Assembly (NCBI RefSeq): GCF_004339745.1 | Contig: NZ_SMGP01000001.1 | Coordinates: forward strand, 1,984,001-2,048,000 | Direction of reading: 5' to 3' | DNA length: 64,000 nt | From: Paraburkholderia sp. BL9I2N2 | GTDB taxonomy: Bacteria > Pseudomonadota > Gammaproteobacteria > Burkholderiales > Burkholderiaceae | Part shown: positions 27,569 to 36,861 of the stretch, piece after piece | How the letters are laid out: every line of letters begins with the position of its first letter | Numbering within the stretch: the first letter of the stretch is position 1 | Notes under the pieces: generated by a model | Databases searched by the model: none | What the model saw: the letters and a program-made list of their open reading frames with translations, nothing else | Told to the model about the DNA's origin: nothing | Translations under genes and position numbers: made by a program

Positions 27569-28036
27569 ATGCGACTGGCTGACTTCATCCTGCGGAACAT
27601 GGAAGCGATCCTGGCGCAATGGGAGGCTTTCGCCGGCACCCTGTTGCCAGCCGCGGCGAACATGGAATCCCCGGCGTTACGCGACCACGCGCAACAGATT
27701 CTCGAGGCAGTGGCGAAGGATCTGTCGACCGCCCAGACGAGGGAAGCACAACTTGAAAAATCACGGGGACGTGCGCCCCGAGTGACCGGTGAGGAGGAGG
27801 ATGTCCGTATCGTTGTCGCCAATAGTGGAACTTCAATTGAGCCGTTAGACATGGAACAGATTTTTGAGCCTCTGAAACGCGGTGGGGGTCCTGCGGAAAG
27901 CTACGAGGAGGACAGCCACCTCGGTCTCGGACTGTATATCGTGCGCGAAATTGCGAAGGCTCACGGGGGCGAGATCGAACTGCGTTCCGGACAAGGCGAA
28001 ACTGCGTTCGCCGTACGACTGCCGCGCACCAGGTAG
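27569..28036 (+). pseudogene. Histidine kinase with internal deletion (N-terminal sensor joined to ATPase C-terminus)
   Basis: The 155-residue frame is open and begins like a RsbRD-N-type sensor kinase common in Burkholderia (MRLADFILRNMEAILAQWEA, then a block up to KSRGRAP at residue 70). At residue 78 it jumps to the C-terminal end of a HATPase domain: IVVANSGTSIEP and the glycine box HLGLGLYIVREIAKAHGG at 118-135. The dimerisation/phospho-acceptor His region and the first part of the ATPase domain are missing, probably more than 200 residues against a full-length relative. The join is in frame, so a short protein may still be made, but it cannot be an active kinase. It is divergent from the single-domain response regulator. 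Confidence 0.8.
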
Positions 28037-28251
28037 CAATTCACTGTGTCGTTACCCAAATGCCTGGCGGCGAGCACGTAAATAACTCTTCTGTACTTGC
28101 GGGCGTGCCTGTCAATTGAACTCACGAGGCGTCGGCGCCACCTCGCTGATTTTTCCGCAGAGCCATGGTGCTAGCCCCGCATGGCCAGTTGAGCAACGGA
28201 TTTGCACGATGGGCACAGCGCATGCTGAACAACGATCGGCAATGCGTTGCC

Positions 28252-28307
28252 ATGCACGGCATTTCCGCCGTGCATCCGCCAGAGCGTCCGCTCTGAGAGC
28301 CGGACGC
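28252..28307 (+). promoter_or_regulatory. Two tandem hairpins upstream of the manganese catalase
   Basis: Within the 417-bp gap (28037-28453) before the manganese catalase gene there are two adjacent perfect stem-loops. The first is ATGCACGGC / GCCGTGCAT with a 6-base loop, the second GCGTCCG / CGGACGC with a 10-base loop. No T-run follows either. They lie about 150-200 bp upstream of the catalase ATG and could be part of its leader or operators. No gene was seen in the rest of the gap. Confidence 0.45.
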
Positions 28308-28453
28308 CCACCGTTGGGTGCGGGCAGCCATTCGGTTGCACCGCTGTCCGGGTTGATCCATGGTCGCATGCGATTCTGGACAGGTACAGGGACATAACAG
28401 GTCCACGTCTGCACCCGCACGGAGTTGCTTCTGCCAGTTACCGGAGAAACCTC

Positions 28454-29326
28454 ATGTTCATCCATAACAAACGCCTGCAGTACACCGTGCGCGTCGCCGC
28501 GCCGAATCCGGGTCTTGCGAATCTGCTGCTGGAGCAGTTCGGTGGGCCGCAGGGCGAACTCGGTGCCGCCTGCCGGTACTTCACCCAGGCGGTCGGCGAA
28601 GATGATCCTGGCCGTAAGGATCTGTTGTTCGATATCGCAACCGAAGAGCTGAGCCATCTGGAAATCGTTGGCTCGATCGTCGCGATGCTGAACAAAAGTG
28701 CCAAGGGCCAACTGGCCGAAGCCGTGGAAGCGGAGGCGGAGCTCTATCGTTCGATGACGGGGGGAGGAAACGACTCCCACACGACGGCGCTGCTGTACGG
28801 TGGTGGCCCGGCCCTGACCAATTCGGCCGGCGTGCCCTGGTGCGCCTCCTATGTCGACACGATCGGCGATCCGACGGCCGATCTGCGCTCGAACATCGCG
28901 GCAGAAGCTCGTGCGAAGATCGTCTATGAACGCCTGATCAATGTCACCGACGATCCGGGCATCAAGGAAACACTCGGCTTTCTGATGACACGAGAAATCG
29001 CCCACCAGAAATCGTTCGAGAAGGCGTTGCATTCGATCCAGCCAAACTTTCCGCAGGGCAAGCTCCCTGGCGTGCCGCAATACACGAGTGTGTACTACAA
29101 CATGTCGCGAGGCGACGATGCGCCGCGTGGGCCATGGAACGAAGGCCCGGATTGGGAGTTCGTCGAGTCTCCGGAGCCGGCCGTGGATGGTGGTGACGGC
29201 ATGGCCACCGTCAACGTATCGCAACGCGACGTGAAGGTGTTGCAGGCCATGGCATCGAGAACGGCGTCGGATGTGGCTTCGGATCCGACGACAGGTGCGG
29301 ACCTCGGCGCGGGTCAGACTGTCTGA
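28454..29326 (+). CDS. Manganese catalase
   Basis: The 290-residue protein is a non-haem dimanganese catalase. Metal ligands are visible: Glu in GPQGELGAACRYF (E35), Glu and His in IATEELSHLEIVG (E65, H68), a Glu in IAAEARAKIVYERL and a His in TREIAHQKSFEKAL. It disproportionates hydrogen peroxide in the cytoplasm. The start at 28454 follows CCGGAGAAACCTC; an upstream open extension has no protein character. A hairpin follows the stop. It belongs to the stress island and is the second catalase gene in the window. Confidence 0.93.
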   Translation: MFIHNKRLQYTVRVAAPNPGLANLLLEQFGGPQGELGAACRYFTQAVGEDDPGRKDLLFDIATEELSHLEIVGSIVAMLNKSAKGQLAEAVEAEAELYRSMTGGGNDSHTTALLYGGGPALTNSAGVPWCASYVDTIGDPTADLRSNIAAEARAKIVYERLINVTDDPGIKETLGFLMTREIAHQKSFEKALHSIQPNFPQGKLPGVPQYTSVYYNMSRGDDAPRGPWNEGPDWEFVESPEPAVDGGDGMATVNVSQRDVKVLQAMASRTASDVASDPTTGADLGAGQTV

Positions 29327-29341
29327 CGTTGTCGGCGAAGT

Positions 29342-29363
29342 CGCAGCCGTCCTGACGGCTGCG
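29342..29363 (+). terminator. Hairpin after the manganese catalase
   Basis: CGCAGCCGT and ACGGCTGCG form a perfect 9-bp stem with a CCTG loop 15 bp after the catalase stop. A pyrimidine-rich but not T-only tail follows. A factor-independent terminator is likely but imperfect. Confidence 0.5.
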
Positions 29364-29609
29364 CCTTCCATTCCGTGGGCCTTGCCTCAGTCCGACGCCC
29401 GCTCATCTCGTCATGGAATGAAAAGGCGCGTCAGGAACTCGGCCGCCGGCCGGTGGCGTGTTGACATGCACCGCACGCATGAGTTGATTTTTTTAATGAA
29501 TTGGTCAGACCGGACAAATTACGGTCGAATGGCGGGCGCTGCGCGCCGGACGTGGCTCCGACAACGGGGCCCGCCGCTCATTCGTTTAAAAAATCATGAA
29601 AGGAGAAAC

Positions 29610-30392
29610 ATGAAATACCTGCTTGCAAGCCTGACCATTGCGCTGCTGGCCATATCTTCCGGCAACGCGATCGCGAAGGAATGGTCGACCGTGCGGTTCG
29701 GTGTCGACGCGAGCTATCCGCCGTTCGAATCGAAATCCACCGATGGCAAGCTCGTTGGCTTCGACATCGACCTGGGCAACGAGATTTGCCGTCGTCTGAA
29801 CGCAAAATGCGTGTGGGTCGAAAACGCGTTCGACGGGATGATTCCGGCGCTGAAGGGGCGCAAGTTCGACGGCGTGCTGTCGACAATGTCGATGACGCCG
29901 GCGCGTCAGGCGCAGATCGCATTTTCGTCGAAGGTGTTCCGTATCCCGACACGCCTCGTCGCGAAGAAGGGCTCGGCGATCACGCCGACGCCGGAAACGC
30001 TGAAGGGCAAGCGAATTGGCGTCGAGCAGGGCTCGATCCAGGAAACCTATGCGAAGACTTACTGGGAGCCGGTCGGCGCGGTGATCGTCTCTTACCAGGA
30101 TCAGGATCTGGTTTACTCCGACCTGATCGCTGACCGCATCGACGCATCGCTGCAGAACGCCGTGCAGGCTGACGTCGGTTTCCTGCGCACGGCGCGAGGC
30201 AAGGATTTTGCGTTCGCCGGGAATGCGCTTTACGATGCAAAGACGCTCGGAAGCGGCACTGCTATCGGTTTGCGCAAGGAAGACACCGACCTGAAGGCGA
30301 AGATCGACAAGGCGATCGCCGACACACGCGCGGACGGCACATACGACCGGATCGCGAAAAAATATTTCGACTTTGACGTCTATGGCCAGTGA
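29610..30392 (+). CDS. Amino-acid ABC transporter substrate-binding protein (Lys/Arg/Orn type)
   Basis: The 260-residue periplasmic protein has a signal peptide (cleavage around SGNAIAKE) and the family-3 solute-binding fold: VRFGVDASYPPFESKSTDGK, GFDIDLGNEICRRL and the hinge region VLSTMSMTPARQAQIAFS. It resembles ArgT/HisJ lysine-arginine-ornithine binding proteins. An AAAGGAGAAAC ribosome binding site precedes the ATG. No permease or ATPase gene is adjacent, so it must work with a transporter encoded elsewhere or serve another role. The 283 bp upstream carry an AT-rich block (TTGATTTTTTTAATGAATTGG) that may be its promoter. Confidence 0.9.
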   Translation: MKYLLASLTIALLAISSGNAIAKEWSTVRFGVDASYPPFESKSTDGKLVGFDIDLGNEICRRLNAKCVWVENAFDGMIPALKGRKFDGVLSTMSMTPARQAQIAFSSKVFRIPTRLVAKKGSAITPTPETLKGKRIGVEQGSIQETYAKTYWEPVGAVIVSYQDQDLVYSDLIADRIDASLQNAVQADVGFLRTARGKDFAFAGNALYDAKTLGSGTAIGLRKEDTDLKAKIDKAIADTRADGTYDRIAKKYFDFDVYGQ

Positions 30393-30607
30393 ACGCGGCC
30401 ACAACGCGTGGACGCGGCGGATCAGCGCGTTCAATGTCCGCTTAGGGACAATGTCACCCTAGTTCCCGCAAAGCTCGCATCTGGCCGGGTTGCTGCGGTC
30501 CCGGGCTTTTCGCTCCGGGTGCGCGGCAACCTTCAGCGAAGAATCTGCACTTTTGCCGCCACGCTGTCCCCACTTAAGCGAGCACCTGTCACGAAGTGTT
30601 GTCAACC

Positions 30608-30623
30608 AGTGCGGCACCGTACC
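30608..30623 (+). promoter_or_regulatory. Island palindrome, copy 1 (upstream of desaturase)
   Basis: AGTGCG-GCAC-CGTACC followed by GAC. The right half is identical to the other copies and the left half matches GGTACG in four of six positions. It is centred about 120 bp before the desaturase start. Candidate binding site for a shared regulator of the stress island. Confidence 0.5.
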
Positions 30624-30734
30624 GACGCCTCCTACGGATTCCGGCATCCTGAAGGTCTTGCACGCTGCGCGATACGACTGGTCGGCAGCGAAACGTTCGG
30701 ATCGGCGCTACGTTGCTGTAGAAAGAAGGCCAAC

Positions 30735-31934
30735 TTGTTCAGTACTTCGCTCGCATTCCTCTCGGACGGCCTGCTTGCCCTTTCCGGGTGGCAGATCCTG
30801 CTGGCTACGCTGATATCGACGCACGTCACGATTGTCAGTGTGACGGTCTACCTGCACCGGTGCCAGGCTCACCGCGCACTCGACCTGCATCCTCTCGTCA
30901 GCCATTTTTTCCGGTTCTGGCTGTGGATGACGACCGGCATGGTGACAGGCAAGTGGGCTGCGGTGCACCGCAAGCACCATGCGAAGTGCGAGACACAAGA
31001 AGATCCTCACAGCCCACAAATCAAGGGCATCTGGAAAGTACTGCTCGGCGGTGCCGAACTCTATCGCACTGAAGTGAATAACGAGGAAACACTGCGCAGA
31101 TTCGGCCACAGCACGCCGGTCGACTGGATTGAGCGGAACGTCTATGCGAAGTATCCGAACCTCGGCATCAGCCTGCTGATCGTGATCGATGTTGCGTTGT
31201 TTGGAGTCGTTGGTGTGTCGGTGTGGGCCATCCAGATGATTTGGATTCCTTTCTGGGCTGGCGGCGTGGTCAACGGACTGGGGCATTTCTGGGGTTACCG
31301 CAACTTCGGCACTCCTGATGCGAGCACGAACGTGATTCCCATCGGCGTGCTGATCGGCGGCGAAGAACTGCACAACAATCACCACGCCTATGCGACATCC
31401 GCAAAGTTGTCGAACCGATGGTACGAGTTCGACATCGGTTGGATGTACATTTGCGTCCTTTCCGCGCTTGGGCTGGCCACGGTCAGGAAAGTGGCGCCGC
31501 GGCCGCATCTGGTCAAAGGCAAAGCGGAGATCGACGACGACACGCTGCAAGCTGTACTTCGAAACCGTTTCGAGGTGATGGCAAGCTATGCCCGAACGGC
31601 TGAGCGTGCCTTCCGGCAGGAACTGGTGCATGTGAAATACACGAGCCGCCGCGAGAAAGCCCTGCTTATGCGTGGCGTCAGGCACTGGTTTCGCGACGAC
31701 GGGCAGGCAGGGCAAGCCAAGGCGTGCCAACCGGTGCCCAAAGGACTATACGAGCACGCCCCGACGCTTCGTGTCTACGTCGAATTGCGCGAGGATCTGT
31801 CGGCAATCTGGACGCGCTCGAATCTCTCTCGTGAACAGCTACTCTGCCAGTTGCAGGACTGGTGCCATCGTGCGGAACAAAGTCGCATCGACGCCCTGAG
31901 GCAATTTTCGCTACGTCTTCGTCTTTACGGTTGA
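30735..31934 (+). CDS. Acyl-CoA/fatty acid desaturase
   Basis: The 399-residue membrane protein has the three histidine boxes of delta-9-type desaturases: HRCQAH (41-46), HRKHH (78-82) and HNNHH (213-217), plus NGLGHFWGYRN. These bind a di-iron centre that inserts a double bond into saturated acyl chains. Four hydrophobic segments are visible before residue 185. The C-terminal 150 residues are hydrophilic and longer than in the shortest family members. The start is TTG behind AAGAAGGCCAAC; a longer upstream frame has no family character. One copy of the island palindrome lies upstream, which suggests stress-controlled membrane adjustment. Confidence 0.9.
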   Translation: MFSTSLAFLSDGLLALSGWQILLATLISTHVTIVSVTVYLHRCQAHRALDLHPLVSHFFRFWLWMTTGMVTGKWAAVHRKHHAKCETQEDPHSPQIKGIWKVLLGGAELYRTEVNNEETLRRFGHSTPVDWIERNVYAKYPNLGISLLIVIDVALFGVVGVSVWAIQMIWIPFWAGGVVNGLGHFWGYRNFGTPDASTNVIPIGVLIGGEELHNNHHAYATSAKLSNRWYEFDIGWMYICVLSALGLATVRKVAPRPHLVKGKAEIDDDTLQAVLRNRFEVMASYARTAERAFRQELVHVKYTSRREKALLMRGVRHWFRDDGQAGQAKACQPVPKGLYEHAPTLRVYVELREDLSAIWTRSNLSREQLLCQLQDWCHRAEQSRIDALRQFSLRLRLYG

Positions 31935-31999
31935 TAGCTGGGTTTAGATCGATCGCGGCCCGGCCGGCGATCTCCGTAGCGAAGCGGATTTCCCAGACT

Positions 32000-32015
32000 G
32001 GTACGCCACCGTACC
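32000..32015 (+). promoter_or_regulatory. Island palindrome, copy 2 (upstream of acs)
   Basis: GGTACG-CCAC-CGTACC is a perfect inverted repeat with a 4-base spacer, followed by GACTTCTGGTCACTGCGCG, a downstream block shared with copy 3. It is centred about 200 bp before the acs start. Confidence 0.65.
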
Positions 32016-32207
32016 GACTTCTGGTCACTGCGCGTGCACCGTCATTGCAAGGTCCTGGCGTGGCGCAGCCACCGGAAACGAAGCAATCTCTCGTGTCACG
32101 ATCTCCCTCACCGATTTCTATTGCCATGCCCGGTCATTGCGCCACGGCGGCGCAACGGCTTGCCGGAAAGCATTTTTCAAGCACGCGCAAAAGCGTGCGA
32201 GGAACAC

Positions 32208-34185
32208 ATGATGTCAACTACCGATTCGACTCTGGAGGAGCCACAGGCATTCCTCCCACACCCCAGTGTCGCGGCTTACGCCGAGATATCCGGCATGGAT
32301 GCCTATCGCGCGCTGGTTGCCGAGGCGGAGCGCGATTACACCGGATTCTGGGCCCGTCTCGCACGCGAAACGCTGCAATGGAAAACGCCGTTTTCCTCGA
32401 TTCTCGATGAATCCCGCGCGCCGTTCTATGAATGGTTTAAAGACGGGACCCTAAATGCCTCGTACAACTGTCTCGACCGCCATGTCGAAGCGGGTAACGG
32501 GGATCATGTCGCCGTGATTTTCGAAGCCGACGACGGTACTGTGACGCATGTCACCTATCGCGCGTTGCTCGAAAAGGTGAGCCGCTTTGCCAACGCGCTG
32601 CGAACCCGCGGTGTGAAAAAAGGCGACCGCGTGGTGATCTATATGCCGATGTCGATCGAAGGCATCGTGGCCATGCAGGCCTGCGCCCGGATCGGCGCGA
32701 CGCATTCAGTCGTGTTCGGCGGCTTTTCGTCGAAGTCGCTCAATGAACGGATTGTCAATGTGGGGGCGATTGCGCTCGTCACTTGCGATGAGCAGATGCG
32801 CGGCGGCAAGGCGTTGCCTCTGAAGAACATTGCAGATGAAGCCCTCGCGATGGGCGGCTGCGACGCGGTGAAGAGCGTGATCGTCTATCGGCGCACGGGC
32901 GGCAAGGTCGCGTGGCACGAAGGGCGCGACCTGTGGATGCATGATCTCACGCAAGCCGAGGCAGACGTTTGCGAGCCGGAATGGGTGGGCGCGGAGCATC
33001 CGCTCTTCATCCTTTATACCTCCGGTTCGACCGGCGTGCCGAAGGGCGTGCAGCACTCTACGGGTGGCTTCCTGATGTGGGCCGCGCAGACCATGAAGTG
33101 GACTTTCGACGCAAAACGTAGCGACGTGTTCTGGTGCACCGCCGACATCGGCTGGATCACCGGTCATAGCTATATTGCGTATGGTCCGATGGCAATCGGC
33201 GCGACCCAGGTCGTGTTCGAGGGCGTGCCGACGTGGCCGAACGCCGGCCGCTTCTGGGAGATGATCGCGAAACACCGGGTGACCGTGTTCTACACCGCAC
33301 CGACCGCCATCCGCTCGCTGATCAAGCTGGCCGATTCCGACCCGAAGGTTCATCCGGACCGCTTCGACCTGTCGACGCTGCGTCTGCTCGGCACGGTCGG
33401 CGAGCCGATCAACCCGGCTGCGTGGACATGGTTCTATGAGCACGTCGGTCACGGCCATTGTCCTGTTATCGACACCTGGTGGCAAACCGAAACGGGCGGT
33501 CACATGATCGCGCCAATGCCGGGCGCCACGCCGCTCGTGCCGGGCTCATGCACGCTGCCGTTGCCGGGCATCATGGCCGCGGTGGTCGATGAGACCGGGC
33601 GCGATGTGCCGAACGGGCAGGGCGGCATCCTCGTCGTCAAACGTCCATGGCCTTCGATGCTGCGCAACGTATGGGGCGATCCGGACCGCTACACGAAGAG
33701 CTACTTTCCCGAAGAACTCGGCGGCAAGCTGTATCTCGCGGGTGACGGGGCGGTGCGTGACGAAGACACGGGCTACTTCACGATTACCGGTCGGATCGAC
33801 GACGTGCTCAACGTATCGGGCCACCGGCTCGGCACCATGGAGATCGAATCGGCATTGGTCGCCAATCCGCTGGTTGCGGAGGCCGCTGTTGTCGGGCGCG
33901 CTGACGAGACTACCGGCGAAGTCGTCGTCGCGTTCGTGGTGTTGAAGGGCGAGCGGCCCGACCGGTGACGTGGCGATCAGAATCGCGAATGAGCTGCGCA
34001 ACTGGGTCGGCAAGGAGATCGGGCCAATCGCGAAGCCCAAGGAAATCCGCTTCGGCGAGAATCTGCCGAAAACCCGTTCAGGGAAGATCATGCGCCGTTT
34101 GCTGCGTTCGCTTGCGGCCGGCGAAGAAATCACCCAGGACATATCTACGCTGGAAAATCCGGCGATTCTCGATCAGCTCGGGTGA
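32208..34185 (+). pseudogene. acs: Acetyl-CoA synthetase, frameshifted near the 3' end
   Basis: From the ATG at 32208 (behind GCGAGGAACAC) the product is an AMP-forming acetyl-CoA synthetase with the P-loop-like [32 protein letters not shown] and [13 protein letters not shown]. At LKGERP the frame breaks: a CCC run at 33957-33959 has one C too many and the frame stops at 33968. The remaining C-terminal domain, [20 protein letters not shown] to [15 protein letters not shown], continues in another frame to the stop at 34185. Removing one C gives about 659 residues, the normal length. The lost part holds the adenylation lysine (RSGK, codon 34084-34086), so if the frameshift is real the enzyme is inactive. 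Followed by an acetate-type transporter gene. Confidence 0.88.
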
Positions 34186-34243
34186 TAGCTCGCGAAAGTC
34201 GCGAGATCGCCGGAACGAACGTTTTACTCTTCAGGAGCAGGCC

Positions 34244-34843
34244 ATGGCCAGCGCACCGATTCGAACCACACTAGCGAACCCGGCGCCACTGGGCCTCGCT
34301 GGCTTTGCATTGACGACGTGGCTGCTGAGCATGATCAACACCGGCTGGTTCTCGGGCGAGTCGATGGGTCTCGTGCTCGCCTGCGCGCTTGCCTACGGCG
34401 GGACCGCGCAGGCGATTGCCGGCGTGATGGAGTTGCCGCGCGGCAACACCTTCGGCGCGACGGCCTTTCTAAGCTACGGGGCTTTCTGGTGGTCATTCGC
34501 GCTCTTCGTGCTGTTTCTGCACGATAAAGTGCCGGCCGCTTTCGTTGGCTGGTATCTGTTTCTGTGGGGCGTGTTTACGTTTTATATGTGGCTGGCCACG
34601 TTTCGTTCGCCCCGCGCGCTGCAGGCTATCTTTCTGGCGCTGTGGATCACGTTCGGCTTGCTGGCGGGTGGCGAGTGGACGGGTTCGGCTCTCTTGCGAA
34701 TGGCCGGTGGTTACATGGGACTTGTCACGGCGGCACTCGCGTTCTATCTGTCCGCAGCCGATGTGATCAACGAGGTGCACGGCCGGATAGTCATGCCGAT
34801 TGGCGAGCCACGAGTCTTCAGCCGGCACGCCGTCGCGCTCTGA
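34244..34843 (+). CDS. Acetate uptake transporter, GPR1/FUN34/YaaH (SatP) family
   Basis: The 199-residue protein has six membrane helices and the family signature NPAPLGLAGFALTTW near the N-terminus. SatP-family proteins carry acetate and succinate. The ATG at 34244 follows CAGGAGCAGGCC. Its position 58 bp after acetyl-CoA synthetase fits acetate uptake and activation in one operon. Confidence 0.9.
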   Translation: MASAPIRTTLANPAPLGLAGFALTTWLLSMINTGWFSGESMGLVLACALAYGGTAQAIAGVMELPRGNTFGATAFLSYGAFWWSFALFVLFLHDKVPAAFVGWYLFLWGVFTFYMWLATFRSPRALQAIFLALWITFGLLAGGEWTGSALLRMAGGYMGLVTAALAFYLSAADVINEVHGRIVMPIGEPRVFSRHAVAL

Positions 34844-34915
34844 CCGCTCGAACCGATGCTGAATCCGCAAGAGGCGAGAGTCAGCACCTCGCGCATGCAA
34901 CCGGAGTTACCGAAA

Positions 34916-35953
34916 ATGAAGGCACTGGTCTATCTCGGCCCAGGCAAGAAAGCGGTTGAAGACCGTCCCAAACCGGTCATCGACGCGGCCACCGACGCCA
35001 TCGTCAGGATCAGCAAGACGACGATCTGCGGAACAGACCTGCACATTCTCAAGGGTGACGTCGCGACCTGCCAGCCGGGCCGGGTGCTCGGGCATGAAGG
35101 TACGGGCGTCATCGACGAGGTAGGGCCGGGCGTGACCACGTTCGGGCCGGGTGAGCGCGTTCTCATCTCATGCATTAGTGCTTGCGGCAAATGCGAGTAT
35201 TGCCGCAAACAGATGTACTCCCATTGCGTGAGCGGCGGCTGGATTCTCGGCAACAAGATCGACGGCACGCAGGCCGAATTCGTCCGGATCCCGCATGCGG
35301 ATACCAGTCTTTACCGCATTCCCGACAACGCCGACGAAGAAGCGCTCGTGATGCTGAGCGATATCCTGCCGACGGGATTCGAATGCGGCGTGCTCAATGG
35401 CAAGGTTGAACCGGGCAGTACGGTAGCCATCGTCGGTAGCGGGCCGATCGGACTCGCGGCGTTGCTCACGGCGCGCTTCTATTCGCCTGCCGAGATCATC
35501 ATGGTCGATCTGGACGACAACCGGCTGGAGACCGCGAAGCGATTCGGTGCAACCGCGGTGATCAACAGCGCGGACGGCAACGCAGTGAATGCGATCATGA
35601 CGCTCACGTCCGGGCGTGGCGTCGATACTGCCATCGAAGCGGTGGGCATACCCGCCACCTTTGAATTGTGCGAGGAGATCATCGCGCCGGGCGGCACGAT
35701 TGCAAACGTCGGCGTGCATGGCGTGAAGGTGGACCTTCACATGGAGCACCTATGGGACCGCAATATCACGATCACCACGCGGCTGGTCGATACCGTGAGC
35801 ACGCCGATGCTGCTGGAGACGTTGCGCTCCCGCAGGCTCGATCCCAAACTTCTGATCACCCATCGCTTCACATTCGAGCAGATCCTCGATGCGTATGAAA
35901 CCTTTGCGCACGCGGCCGACACCCGCGCGCTCAAGGTGATCATCGCCGCCTAG
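34916..35953 (+). CDS. Zinc-dependent alcohol dehydrogenase
   Basis: The 345-residue MDR-family enzyme has a catalytic Zn Cys in KTTICGTDLHILKG (C38) with GHEGTGVI, four structural Zn cysteines in CGKCEYCRKQMYSHC and the NAD-binding GSGPIGLAAL. It would interconvert alcohol and aldehyde with NAD(H). The start at 34916 was chosen because the family begins MKALVYLGPGKK; a longer frame exists upstream. It lies in the acs-satP group, so ethanol/acetate metabolism under low oxygen is a reasonable inference. Confidence 0.92.
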   Translation: MKALVYLGPGKKAVEDRPKPVIDAATDAIVRISKTTICGTDLHILKGDVATCQPGRVLGHEGTGVIDEVGPGVTTFGPGERVLISCISACGKCEYCRKQMYSHCVSGGWILGNKIDGTQAEFVRIPHADTSLYRIPDNADEEALVMLSDILPTGFECGVLNGKVEPGSTVAIVGSGPIGLAALLTARFYSPAEIIMVDLDDNRLETAKRFGATAVINSADGNAVNAIMTLTSGRGVDTAIEAVGIPATFELCEEIIAPGGTIANVGVHGVKVDLHMEHLWDRNITITTRLVDTVSTPMLLETLRSRRLDPKLLITHRFTFEQILDAYETFAHAADTRALKVIIAA

Positions 35954-35977
35954 CGCGCCGCGATGCATCGGTCGCCA

Positions 35978-36502
35978 TTAGCGCGGCAGTTCATACATTG
36001 CCGCGGCGACGTCGGTGTGTGCGGGACCGGCGGTCTGCGCGACCGTGGTTTGCGTTTGCCGGCTCGGGACCAGCAACACGGGCAGGCTTGCACTGCGCAC
36101 GACACGGTCGGCCACGCTGCCCAGGAACAGTCGCTTGAAACCTCGTCGCCCATGCGTGCCGAGCACCAGCAGGTCCGCATTGAATTCGTTGGCGGAAATG
36201 CGGATCCGTTCCGAAATGTCCTCGCCGATCGGCGCGACGTCGACGATTCGCGGTGTGCCGGCTACGTTCTCGTGCTTCATTCGCGCCAGTGCGTCGGCCA
36301 GCAGTTGCTCGCCCTCTTTAACAAAGGCATCGCGCAGGATTGTCGGGTCATAGCCGGAGGCGTCGTATGCCATCAATGCGTTGTCGACCACATAGAGTGG
36401 CTGCAACTGCGCGTCATTGGCGCGTGCGAGTTGCAGCGCGCTGTCGAACGCGTGTTCAGACGTCTCGCTACCGTCGATCGCTACCAGAATGCGTTTATAC
36501 AT
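35978..36502 (-). CDS. Universal stress protein (UspA family)
   Basis: The 174-residue protein has the UspA start [20 protein letters not shown] and the ATP-binding-type C-terminal motif [20 protein letters not shown] followed by SLPVLLVP. It is slightly longer than classical UspA because of a variable middle and tail. Proteins of this class are induced by stress, stasis or hypoxia. It is divergent from cbpA with a 359-bp gap holding copy 3 of the island palindrome, which could serve both genes. Confidence 0.93.
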   Translation of the reverse strand: MYKRILVAIDGSETSEHAFDSALQLARANDAQLQPLYVVDNALMAYDASGYDPTILRDAFVKEGEQLLADALARMKHENVAGTPRIVDVAPIGEDISERIRISANEFNADLLVLGTHGRRGFKRLFLGSVADRVVRSASLPVLLVPSRQTQTTVAQTAGPAHTDVAAAMYELPR

Positions 36503-36710
36503 GTCGGCCTCGAAGAATTCGTTCGTGTCCGTCGTATGTCGCGGTAGGGATAATCATGATGATGGGCTCCTTGACGAACGGTGTATTTCGCTGGGCTCGA
36601 CTCGGATATCGACGGCGTGCCAGTCGATGGTAAACAGCACAGTGAATAGCCCACCTTGCGCTCAATAGCGGTGTAATGCAATGAACAGATCACCTGAATT
36701 GCCGCGATGC

Positions 36711-36726
36711 GGTACGGCAGCGTACC
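36711..36726 (+). promoter_or_regulatory. Island palindrome, copy 3 (uspA/cbpA intergenic region)
   Basis: GGTACG-GCAG-CGTACC is a perfect inverted repeat followed by GACTTCGGTCGGTCCTGCGC, a block also seen after copy 2. It is centred about 143 bp from the cbpA start and about 216 bp from the usp start. The remainder of the 359-bp gap shows no gene. Confidence 0.65.
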
Positions 36727-36861
36727 GACTTCGGTCGGTCCTGCGCGCACCGTGGAATGGAAGGGTTCGCATTGCCTCGACGGTGCCATTTCATCGGCTC
36801 CTTCGTCCCGCTGTGGTACCGCTGAAGTCAGCGCGCGCGGATTTTCTTAAAGGTCTTCGGT

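Noticed and set aside
28112..29371. 419-codon minus-strand frame over the manganese catalase
   Set aside because: The catalase on the plus strand has its metal ligands and a ribosome binding site; the antisense frame has none.
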